A stretch of 64,000 nt of DNA from Heliomarina sp018223035 (lineage in GTDB: Bacteria; Pseudomonadota; Alphaproteobacteria; Rhodobacterales; Rhodobacteraceae): assembly GCA_018223035.1 (NCBI GenBank), contig JAAEZD010000003.1, positions 248,001 to 312,000 on the forward strand. Reading direction: 5' to 3'. The notes below the pieces were generated by a model that saw nothing but the letters and a program-made list of their open reading frames with translations, was not told the origin of the DNA and made no database searches. This document shows, piece after piece, positions 26,013 to 33,531 of this stretch (positions are counted from its first letter, which is position 1; every line of letters begins with the position of its first letter). A program made the position numbers and the translations under genes.

Positions 26013-26311
26013 CAAACCTCTGCCAAGCTGTCCATTTTCCGCGCCAATTTCACGTCGAGCGAGCTTAGTCCCTCGACATCATGCGTGGTTAGTACAACTT
26101 CCACGGTCTTGTAAACATTGTGCCATTCCGGGTGGTGGTTCCACTTTTCCGCCCAGAAGGCGGCCTGGGTCATCCAGCCAAAAGCCCCGACAAAGTCATC
26201 GAAAGTGAATGTTTTCTCGATGGCGTCTCGGTCTTCGCACATGGCCCAGCCCGTCTCGAACAAGGGGGTCAGCAGGGTTTTGCGGGTTTCTTCCGAAAGC
26301 TTTTCGGTCAT
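26012..26311 (-). CDS. 4a-hydroxytetrahydrobiopterin dehydratase (PCD/DCoH family)
   Basis: A 99-aa protein with the family signature KWNHHPEWHNVYKTVEVVL followed by TTHD. It dehydrates pterin-4a-carbinolamine formed by aromatic amino acid hydroxylases. No hydroxylase is in the window, so it may have another partner, such as molybdopterin-related metabolism, as proposed for some bacterial homologues. Its start overlaps the GNAT-like gene (ATGA), and its stop overlaps the channel gene. Confidence 0.93.
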   Translation of the reverse strand: MTEKLSEETRKTLLTPLFETGWAMCEDRDAIEKTFTFDDFVGAFGWMTQAAFWAEKWNHHPEWHNVYKTVEVVLTTHDVEGLSSLDVKLARKMDSLAEV

Positions 26312-27495
26312 TCCTGTTCTTCCACTTCTATCTTCCTGAACGGTCCGTAATCCGTCAGGATTTCGATCTCTTCGGCCACCGCTTCACGCTCGGCGTCGAG
26401 ATAGTCCTTGATGGCGCGGGCAAAGCCCGGATTGCCGACCCAGTGCAGCGAATGGGTCTCACAGGGCAGATACCCCCGCGCCAGTTTATGTTCGCCCTGC
26501 GCGCCCGCCTCGACACGTGGCAGCCCGTTTTCAAGGGCAAAGTCGATGGCGCGATAATAGCACAGTTCGAAATGCAAGCAGGGGTGATGCTCGACGCAGC
26601 CCCAGTAGCGGCCGAACAACGTCTTGCGCCCGATAAAGTTCAGCGCTCCCGCGACGTAATTTCCGTCACGCTCGGCCAGCACAAGGGCGATGTCGTCGCG
26701 CAGGCTCTCCTGCGCGAGGGTGAAAAAGCGCCGCGTGAGGTAGGGAGAGCCCCATTTTCGCGCCCCAGTGTCCTGATAGAACTCCCAGAACGCGTCCCAA
26801 TGCTCGGGTTGGATCTCGTCGCCGGTATAGGTTCGGATCGTCCCGCCAAAGGCATTGGCCTGCGCGCGTTCCTTGCGGATATTCTTGCGCTTGCGCGACG
26901 ACAGGCTGGCAAGGAAACCATCGAAATCGCCGAACCCCTGATCCAGCCAGTGGAACTGCTGGGTGCTCCGAGGCATCAGCCCCATCTGCTCACCGGCGTT
27001 GGCTTCGTCTGCGGTACAAAAGGTGACATGCAGCGACGACACCTCGTTATTGTCGGCTAGCTGCACCGCGCCCTGCACAAGGGCGGAGAAGCCGACCTCG
27101 CGGTATTCGGGCCGCACCAGAAACCGCCGCCCGGTTGCCGGGGTAAAGGGCACCGCGATCTGCAGCTTGGGGTAATACCGCCCGCCAGCGCGCTCATAGG
27201 CATGCGCCCAATTGTGATCGAAGATATATTCGCCCTGGCTGTGTGACTTCAAATACATCGGGGCGACCGCGATCAGCTGCCCATCCAGATAGGCGGCAAG
27301 GTAATGCGGCTGCCACCCCGTTCCGGTCCCGACCGAGCCGCTATCTTCCAGCGCCTTCAGGAATCGATAAGTCGTGAACGGATCATCCGGCGCGCCGCCA
27401 TCCGCCGCCTCGGGGCAGGCACAAGCATCCCAGTCCTCTGGCGCGATCTGCGCAAGGGAGTTCAGGACATGAATTTCGATTTGCGCCTGGTCCAT
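26308..27495 (-). CDS. GNAT/FemAB-like N-acyltransferase (COG3146 type)
   Basis: A 395-aa protein with the layout of the COG3146 family. It opens with WDACACPEAADGGAPDDPF, has YIFDHNWAHAYERAGGRYYP, a basic LSSRKRKNIRKERAQA segment, and ends with a duplicated acyltransferase fold (GRYWGCVEHHPCLHFELCY). These proteins resemble Fem-type peptidoglycan aminoacyltransferases, but the substrate is not established. It is first in an operon with the pterin dehydratase and the MscS channel. Confidence 0.88.
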   Translation of the reverse strand: MDQAQIEIHVLNSLAQIAPEDWDACACPEAADGGAPDDPFTTYRFLKALEDSGSVGTGTGWQPHYLAAYLDGQLIAVAPMYLKSHSQGEYIFDHNWAHAYERAGGRYYPKLQIAVPFTPATGRRFLVRPEYREVGFSALVQGAVQLADNNEVSSLHVTFCTADEANAGEQMGLMPRSTQQFHWLDQGFGDFDGFLASLSSRKRKNIRKERAQANAFGGTIRTYTGDEIQPEHWDAFWEFYQDTGARKWGSPYLTRRFFTLAQESLRDDIALVLAERDGNYVAGALNFIGRKTLFGRYWGCVEHHPCLHFELCYYRAIDFALENGLPRVEAGAQGEHKLARGYLPCETHSLHWVGNPGFARAIKDYLDAEREAVAEEIEILTDYGPFRKIEVEEQE

Positions 27496-27545
27496 GGTCT
27501 TTCCGTCGTTCCCCAGCTCCTAATGTGTAGCAGCGGCGCGGGGGA

Positions 27546-28313
27546 TCAAGACGGCATCGGGGCCGCGTAGCTTTCAAAGGTGATGTTATCGGCACGCTTG
27601 CGCGCTTCTGCCTCCGCTTCGGGCGATCTGATCGTCCAGCACAGCACCGGCACCCCGGAGTCGTGCAGCTCGCCCACGCGAGGACGGGACAGATCCTTGG
27701 CCTCGTGGCTGATGAAACAGGCCCCAACCCGATCAAAATCCGGGATCTCGCGCAAATGCGCGCAGGTTTCCGCCGTCAACGGCCAGTCCTCCGGGTCATA
27801 GCCCGAGGTCGTCAGCCCGCGCGGTACATCCGGCGCCAGCCGCGCCATTTCGGCCATGCTGTGCGGGTTGAACGACATCACTGCCAGCGGACCTTTATAA
27901 CCCTGCAACGCCTTGGCAGTCGCCGCTTCAAGGGCGCCGGTATCCGGCCCCATCGCGCCATCCTGATCTTTCAACTCGACCAGAAGCGGCACCTTGCCTG
28001 CGACGATCTCAAGCACCTCGGCAAAACCGGGAACTGTCTCACCGTCGCCATTGCTTAGGGCGATCTGAGACAGTTCCTGCGCAGAGTGCTGGCGCACGGT
28101 GCCGGTCGCATCGGTCAGGCGCTTCAACTCGTAGTCGTGAAAGACAACAGCCTGCCCATCGGCGGTCAGTTGCAGGTCGATCTCGATCCCATAACCTGCG
28201 TCGATTGCAGCGCGAATGGCCGCACGGCTGTTTTCGGGCCGTCCCTGCGTCTTGTCGTGATAGGCGCGGTGGGCAATGGGCAGGCGCAGGAACGCCTCTG
28301 GCAAGGTTGTCAT
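27546..28313 (-). CDS. Glycerophosphodiester phosphodiesterase
   Basis: A 255-aa cytoplasmic GDPD. The active-site segments are IAHRAYHDKTQGRPENSRAA near the start, then GIEIDLQLTADGQAVVFHDYEL, with the conserved His, Glu and Asp. It hydrolyses glycerophosphodiesters to sn-glycerol 3-phosphate and an alcohol, resembling UgpQ. No signal peptide is visible. Its start overlaps the RidA-type stop by 4 bases. Confidence 0.93.
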   Translation of the reverse strand: MTTLPEAFLRLPIAHRAYHDKTQGRPENSRAAIRAAIDAGYGIEIDLQLTADGQAVVFHDYELKRLTDATGTVRQHSAQELSQIALSNGDGETVPGFAEVLEIVAGKVPLLVELKDQDGAMGPDTGALEAATAKALQGYKGPLAVMSFNPHSMAEMARLAPDVPRGLTTSGYDPEDWPLTAETCAHLREIPDFDRVGACFISHEAKDLSRPRVGELHDSGVPVLCWTIRSPEAEAEARKRADNITFESYAAPMPS

Positions 28314-28768
28314 TTGATCTGGAAGATGCCTTCGATTTCAACAGCCACGCCCAGCGGCAGGGAAGCGGCGGATACGGCGGAACGGGCATGTCGCCCGGGA
28401 TCGCCCAGCGCTTCGACCATGAAATCGGAACAGCCGTTGATCACTTTGGGCTGATCGGTGAAATCCGCGGTGGAATTGACGAAACCGGTCAGTTTCACCA
28501 CCCGAACCAGCCGGTCCAGATCACCGCCACAGGCCGCGCGAACCTGCGCCAAAAGACTGATCGCGCAGAGTTTTGCCGCCGCGGCCCCTTCTTCGGCACC
28601 AAGATCCGCGCCCAGCTTGCCCTTCACCGGCCCGTTTGCATCCTGAGAGATCTGTCCCGAGACATAGACGATGTCACCGGTCTGAACGTAGGGCACGTAA
28701 TTCGCTGCCGGGGCAGGGGCGTCGGGCAGGGTCACGCCCAGTTCTGCAAGTCTGCTTTCAATGCTCAT
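28310..28768 (-). CDS. RidA family protein
   Basis: A 152-aa YjgF/YER057c/UK114 protein of the longer, 150-residue subgroup. The features YVPYVQTGDIVYVSGQI, VRVVKLTGFVNST and a C-terminal VAVEIEGIFQIK segment match. RidA proteins deaminate reactive enamine/imine intermediates from PLP enzymes. The window is rich in PLP enzymes, so a housekeeping role is reasonable. It is cotranscribed with the phosphodiesterase gene. Confidence 0.92.
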   Translation of the reverse strand: MSIESRLAELGVTLPDAPAPAANYVPYVQTGDIVYVSGQISQDANGPVKGKLGADLGAEEGAAAAKLCAISLLAQVRAACGGDLDRLVRVVKLTGFVNSTADFTDQPKVINGCSDFMVEALGDPGRHARSAVSAASLPLGVAVEIEGIFQIK

Positions 28769-28831
28769 CTCGGGTTCCTTTCAGGCGGTATTCGTCGCGC
28801 ACGCTAACCGCAGCCCTGCGCGACGAAAAGC

Positions 28832-30130
28832 CTATTCTCGGAACGCCTTGATGAAATAATCCGCCAGCGGTTTGATGAAATACCACATGGGCGACCGTTC
28901 CTCGGTACGGATAAAGGCCTCGACCGGCATGCCCGGCAAAAGGACCGTCCCGACCGGCAGCCGTTCCTGCTCGCCCTCGTTCAGCGCGATCTCTGTCCGG
29001 TAGAATGAAAACTGGCCGTTCTGATCCTCAAAGGCGTCGGCGGAAATCTTGGTGACCGTTCCAAAAACTTCGGGGGTTTCGCGTTGATCCAGCGCCGAAA
29101 AGCGCAGCGCCACTTCCTGCCCGACCGAAATCTTGTCGATATGGATCGGCTCTACCCGGGTTGCGATGACAAGGGGCCGGTCCTGTGGCACGAGGTACAG
29201 CACCGGGTCGGCAGGCCGGATCACCGAACGTGGCGTGTGCACCTGAAGCCCATAGACGATACCGGAAACCGGGGCGGTAATATCCAGCCGCGCCAGCCGT
29301 TCCTTGAGCGAGCGGCGTTTCTCGGCCAATTCCAGTTCCTGATACTGCAGGTCGCGCAGACGGGTAATCGCCTCTTCGCGCTGCTGCGAGCCCAGTTTGA
29401 GCACCTCGATGTCGATCTCGGTGATACGGCCTTCGGCCTGTGCCTCGGAGGCTTTCAGCTCACCCAGTGTACCGTCGAGGTTCGCGGCGGTCCGCTGCAG
29501 GTTCAGTACTGTGCCTGCCTGCGCCAACCCGCGATCCAGCAGCGATTGCTGGTTGGTCAGCTCGGTATCGATCAGCTCTAGCTGGCGACCAAGTGAAACC
29601 TGCTGCGCGTCGATCCCCTCGATCTGGTTCTGGATCTGGCCACGACGCTTTTCAAGCTGGTCGGTTTCGTTCGCGACGGATTCGCGACGCGCCTGAAACA
29701 GGCGCTGCTGGCCGTCGATCAGTTCTGCCACTGTCGGACGGTGTTTCGCCATCTCCAGCAGTTCTTCGTCAAAATCAATCTCGGTTGCATCGTCCCGCTC
29801 GGCTTCAAGCCGACCCCGGCGGGCCATCAGCTCGAACAGCTGGCCCTCGGTAATCAAAAGTTCAGAGGCAAGGAATTCGGCATCGAGACGGATCAACGTC
29901 TCGCCCATTTCGACAGTATCGCCTTCCTCGACAAGGATTTCGGTCACAACCCCGCCGTCAGGGTGCTGCACCACCTGCCGGTTGCTTTCGACTTCGATCC
30001 GGCCCGGCGCGATGACGGCGCCGGCGATATTGCTGACCACCGCCCATGTGCCGAACCCGCCGACCAGCGTCAGCAGGCCAATGAAACCGATGATCAGCGG
30101 CGTACGGGCAGACCATGAATTATCGCTCAT
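28832..30130 (-). CDS. HlyD-type periplasmic adaptor of a type I secretion system
   Basis: A 432-aa membrane-fusion protein. One N-terminal membrane helix (IIGFIGLLTLVGGFGTWAVV), a biotinyl-lipoyl-like half (GRIEVESNRQVVQHPDGGVV), a long coiled coil at about residues 100-280, and a C-terminal beta-barrel region with PVGTVLLPGMPVEAFI are seen. It bridges the inner-membrane ABC exporter to an outer-membrane TolC-like channel. No tolC gene is in the window. Its start overlaps the ABC transporter stop by ATGA. Confidence 0.95.
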   Translation of the reverse strand: MSDNSWSARTPLIIGFIGLLTLVGGFGTWAVVSNIAGAVIAPGRIEVESNRQVVQHPDGGVVTEILVEEGDTVEMGETLIRLDAEFLASELLITEGQLFELMARRGRLEAERDDATEIDFDEELLEMAKHRPTVAELIDGQQRLFQARRESVANETDQLEKRRGQIQNQIEGIDAQQVSLGRQLELIDTELTNQQSLLDRGLAQAGTVLNLQRTAANLDGTLGELKASEAQAEGRITEIDIEVLKLGSQQREEAITRLRDLQYQELELAEKRRSLKERLARLDITAPVSGIVYGLQVHTPRSVIRPADPVLYLVPQDRPLVIATRVEPIHIDKISVGQEVALRFSALDQRETPEVFGTVTKISADAFEDQNGQFSFYRTEIALNEGEQERLPVGTVLLPGMPVEAFIRTEERSPMWYFIKPLADYFIKAFRE

Positions 30131-31851
30131 CGGACACCTCCCATAGCGGCGGTCTTGGTCAGTTCTTCATGGTTGGATACCATTTCCTTGAGCACCTGCG
30201 CCTTGGGACCGAATGCCGCGCGTGTGCCCTGATCCAGCACCAGCAGCATATCGCATTCCTGGATCGCCGCGGGGCGGTGGGCCATGATCAGACAAGACCG
30301 GCCCTCGGCCTTGAGCGACCGGATCGCCTGGTTCAGCGCCATCGAGCCTTCGTTGTCGAGGTTCGAGTTCGGCTCGTCCAGAATGACGATCACCGGATCA
30401 TCGTAAAGTGCGCGGGCCAGCGCGATACGCTGCATCTGTCCGCCGGACAGGCGCCCGCCCCCGGCCGCAACCCGCGTATCGTAGCCATCGGGCAGGTGGA
30501 CGATCATGTCATGCGCATCGGCCTTCTTGGCCGCCGCAACGACTTTATCCGCGTCGGGTTCGGTGCCCAGACGGGCGATATTCTCGGCGATGGTGCCGTC
30601 GAATAGTTGCACGCGCTGCGGCAGATACCCGATATGGAGGCCCAGCACATCCGCGTCGTACTGGTCGAGCCCGGCCCCGTCGAGCCGGATCGTCCCGCCC
30701 GCCGGTTTCCAGACTCCGGTGAGCGCCCGGGCCAGCGTCGATTTACCAGCGCCCGAAGGTCCGATGACGCCAATCGCCTGACCCGGTTCAACCTTGAAGC
30801 TTATGGTGCGCAATGAGGCACGGGAATCACCCGGCGGTACCAGCGTCAGCGATTGCACGTCCAGCTTGGCGCGGGGCTTGGGCAGGGCGGTGCGCTCATG
30901 CTCCGGCGGTACCTTGTCGAGCAGTTCCGCAAGGCTGTTCCAGCCTTTCTGTGCCCGCTGCACCGCACTCCACTGACCGATGATCATCTCGATCGGGGCC
31001 AGCGCACGGCCCATCAGGATCGACCCGGCGATCATCGCCCCGGCGGTCATTTCGTTCTGCAACACGAGATAGGCGCCCAGACCCAGCATGGCGGATTGCA
31101 GGAACAGCCGCAGGGTCTTGGTCATGGTGGTAAAGGTCCCGCCAACATCATTGGCCGAGATCGATTCCTTCAGCGAGGCATCGCGCGCAACGCGCCAGCG
31201 CCGGAATGCGGCACCGCGCATCCCCATGCTCTGGATCATTTCGGATTCGTTGCGGATTTCTTCGGAGAGCAGACCGGCCCGGTGGGACGAGCGGTTCGCC
31301 TGCATCATCGGCCCGCGCGAAAACAGTTGGTTCAGCAGGGTGATGCCGATCAAAACCGCGCCGCCGCCCATGGCAAGGAAGCCCAGCCATGGGTGGAACA
31401 GCATGATCCCGGCAAGGAACACGGGCGTCCACGGCAGGTCGAAAAGGCTCATGAGCACTGGCGAGGAAATCAGGCGCTGAATCGATTCAAGATCCGACAA
31501 CCCGGTCTGCGCCGCCGGATCGGGCGCGACGGCGGATCTGCGGATCATCGCATCAAAGACCCGTTGGTCCAGCGCGGCCTGAAATCGGGCGCCGACGCGT
31601 GCCATGATACGGCCGCGCGTGTAATCGAGAATACCCATCACGCCATAAAGAAAGACCACCAGCAGCGACAGCGCCACCAGCGTCGCTTCGGACCGGCTGC
31701 CAAGCACGCGGTCATAGACCTGCAGCATGTAGAGCGGCCCCGTCAGCATCAGCATATTCGCAAAAAAGCTGAAAAGACCGACGGCCCAGTATAGCCCACG
31801 ACTTTGTCGCCGCGCCTCGCGTAGTTCCTCGCGGCCTGATTTGTGTCTCAC
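30127..31851 (-). CDS. Type I secretion system permease/ATPase (PrtD family)
   Basis: An ABC exporter of about 574 aa with a six-helix membrane domain in the N-terminal half and an ATPase domain after residue 340. Walker A is GPSGAGKST, the signature is LSGGQMQRIALARAL, and Walker B is VIILDEPNSNLD. It lacks the N-terminal C39-like domain of HlyB, which fits the PrtD/LapB-like protease and RTX exporter group. I prefer the GTG at 31851 with GGAG upstream; the frame extends to a GTG at 31872 without a ribosome binding site. No RTX substrate gene is adjacent. Confidence 0.93.
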   Translation of the reverse strand: MRHKSGREELREARRQSRGLYWAVGLFSFFANMLMLTGPLYMLQVYDRVLGSRSEATLVALSLLVVFLYGVMGILDYTRGRIMARVGARFQAALDQRVFDAMIRRSAVAPDPAAQTGLSDLESIQRLISSPVLMSLFDLPWTPVFLAGIMLFHPWLGFLAMGGGAVLIGITLLNQLFSRGPMMQANRSSHRAGLLSEEIRNESEMIQSMGMRGAAFRRWRVARDASLKESISANDVGGTFTTMTKTLRLFLQSAMLGLGAYLVLQNEMTAGAMIAGSILMGRALAPIEMIIGQWSAVQRAQKGWNSLAELLDKVPPEHERTALPKPRAKLDVQSLTLVPPGDSRASLRTISFKVEPGQAIGVIGPSGAGKSTLARALTGVWKPAGGTIRLDGAGLDQYDADVLGLHIGYLPQRVQLFDGTIAENIARLGTEPDADKVVAAAKKADAHDMIVHLPDGYDTRVAAGGGRLSGGQMQRIALARALYDDPVIVILDEPNSNLDNEGSMALNQAIRSLKAEGRSCLIMAHRPAAIQECDMLLVLDQGTRAAFGPKAQVLKEMVSNHEELTKTAAMGGVR

Positions 31852-31903
31852 TTGGTGCTCCGTCCTGCCCACCGTTTGGGGGTTATTGACAATTGCTGTG
31901 TGT

Positions 31904-31927
31904 ATATTGGCCTTACATCACCAATAT
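31904..31927. promoter_or_regulatory. Inverted repeat in the type I secretion/mlaA divergent region
   Basis: ATATTGG-N10-CCAATAT, perfect 7-bp arms, 53 bases upstream of the exporter start in an AT-rich stretch of the 200-base divergent gap. The spacing is suited to a dimeric regulator. The cognate regulator is not identifiable from the window. Confidence 0.5.
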
Positions 31928-32054
31928 GCGAACAGCCTGTTTCTTCTCGGCCACATATTGTTTAAGTGAACACCGATGATCTGTGAACTGCGCCTCATTA
32001 TACTAAATAGTCGCATGAATACCGCTTCGCCTTTATAGATGGACTTCTGATCGA

Positions 32055-32870
32055 ATGAACGCGCCGTTTCAAGCTGCCCGCCTCCTTATTCTGCTTGTTT
32101 TTGTCAGCTTCGTGTCTGCCTGTGCCGTTCCGAAGAATTCCGGTTCCTCCGGTGAGGTCGTAGATCCGTATGAAAAGACCAATAGGAGCATTCATCAGCT
32201 CAACCTCGGGTTGGACAGGGCCTTTTTCCGTCCGGCGTCCAAGGGATATGTCGCCATCGTGCCGCCGCCGATCGTGGACAGCTTCAGCTATTTCGCCGAC
32301 AACGCGTCCGAGCCTAGCAACATGGTTAATGGCCTTTTGCAGGGCAACCCGAAACGTGCCGGGACGGCGCTTGCCCGCTTTTTGTTGAATTCAACCATCG
32401 GTTTTGCCGGTCTCGCCGACCCCGCAACCGAATTCGGGCTTCCCGCGGATGAAACAGATTTCGGTGAAACCCTGCACATCTGGGGCGCGCCCGAAGGCGC
32501 CTATGTCGAACTGCCCGCTTTCGGGCCGTCGAACCAGCGTGATGCAGTCGGCCTCGTTGTCGATTTCTTTACCAATCCGATTGGCTATTCCCGGTCCAAC
32601 CGCGTGGCCAACGTGACGCTGGTTTCCAAGGTCGTTCAGCAGCTCGGTAACCGTGGCCGCTACTCTGACACCATTGATTCGATTCTTTACGAAAGTGCCG
32701 ACAGCTACGCTCAATCACGTATTATCTATCTCCAGAATCGCCGATTCGAACTGGCCGGGGCTGGCGGTGAAACCTATTCTGACCCATATGCAGAAGGAAC
32801 CGACCCCTATGCGGTACCCGGTGCCGCGCCTGAATTGTACGCAGACCCTTATGAGGATCCCTATGAATAG
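32055..32870 (+). CDS. mlaA: MlaA/VacJ family lipoprotein
   Basis: A 271-aa outer-membrane lipoprotein of the lipid-asymmetry pathway. The lipobox VSAC places the lipidated Cys at residue 23. The core holds YEKTNRSIHQLNLGLD and RFLLNSTIGFAGLADPATE, typical of MlaA. The C-terminus is odd: the last 30 or so residues contain four DPY tripeptides in an acidic stretch. The next gene, for an MlaC-like protein, overlaps its end by 8 bases. Confidence 0.94.
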   Translation: MNAPFQAARLLILLVFVSFVSACAVPKNSGSSGEVVDPYEKTNRSIHQLNLGLDRAFFRPASKGYVAIVPPPIVDSFSYFADNASEPSNMVNGLLQGNPKRAGTALARFLLNSTIGFAGLADPATEFGLPADETDFGETLHIWGAPEGAYVELPAFGPSNQRDAVGLVVDFFTNPIGYSRSNRVANVTLVSKVVQQLGNRGRYSDTIDSILYESADSYAQSRIIYLQNRRFELAGAGGETYSDPYAEGTDPYAVPGAAPELYADPYEDPYE

Positions 32871-33471
32871 TACCGTTTTCTCACGCCGCGGCTTCCTCGC
32901 CACCGCTTGCAGCTTTGCCGCGCTCGCCGCTCTTCCTTCCCAGCTTCTCGCTCTGACCGAGGCTGGCGCGCGTCAGCTCGTTGACCGTGTCGTTGCCGAC
33001 ATCAACCGGGTCATCGCCAGTGGCGGTTCGGATGCGTCAAAGATCCGGGAATTCGAAAAGATCTTTTCGACCTATGCCGACACGGCGATCATGGCCCGCT
33101 ATGCGCTGGGCGCCGACGCCCGCAGCGCAAGTGCCGGCCAGATGCGCGCCTTCACCGACGCGTTTGAGGTCTATATCGCCAACAAGTACGGTCGCCGTTT
33201 CCGGGAATTCGTCGGTGGCACCGTGACCGTGAAATCGGCGCGCCCGATCAAGGCCGGTTATGAAATTCGCGCTCAGGCCGACCTCCAGGGGCAGTCCCCG
33301 TTCGACGTGACCTTCCTCGTCTCGGACAAATCGGGCCGCGACAAGTTCTTCAACATGTTCATCGAAGGTGTGAACCTGCTGCTGACCGAACGCACCGAAA
33401 TCGGCGCGATGCTGGACCGTCGCAAGGGTAACATCGATCAGCTGATCGCCGATCTCAAGGCCATGGGCTGA
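32863..33471 (+). CDS. mlaC: MlaC family phospholipid-binding protein, Tat-exported
   Basis: A 202-aa periplasmic carrier. The N-terminus FSRRGFLATACSFAALAAL is a twin-arginine signal, so it should be exported folded. The mature domain (EFEKIFSTYADTAIMARYAL, then FVGGTVTVKSARP and GVNLLLTERTEIGAML) is the Tol_Tol_Ttg2/MlaC fold. It would shuttle phospholipid between MlaA and an inner-membrane MlaFEDB complex, which is not in the window. The ATG at 32863 has GAGG upstream and overlaps mlaA. Confidence 0.93.
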   Translation: MNSTVFSRRGFLATACSFAALAALPSQLLALTEAGARQLVDRVVADINRVIASGGSDASKIREFEKIFSTYADTAIMARYALGADARSASAGQMRAFTDAFEVYIANKYGRRFREFVGGTVTVKSARPIKAGYEIRAQADLQGQSPFDVTFLVSDKSGRDKFFNMFIEGVNLLLTERTEIGAMLDRRKGNIDQLIADLKAMG

Positions 33472-33499
33472 TCCGGCCACAAGCCATTTAGATAGAGAG

Positions 33500-33527
33500 A
33501 CGGGCGGCCCTTGCGGCCGCCCGTTTT
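33500..33527. terminator. Intrinsic terminator after mlaC
   Basis: Stem ACGGGCGGCC / GGCCGCCCGT with a 5-base loop and TTTTC, 28 bases past the mlaC stop and just before the stop of the convergent penicillin-binding protein gene. Confidence 0.88.
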
Positions 33528-33531
33528 CGTT

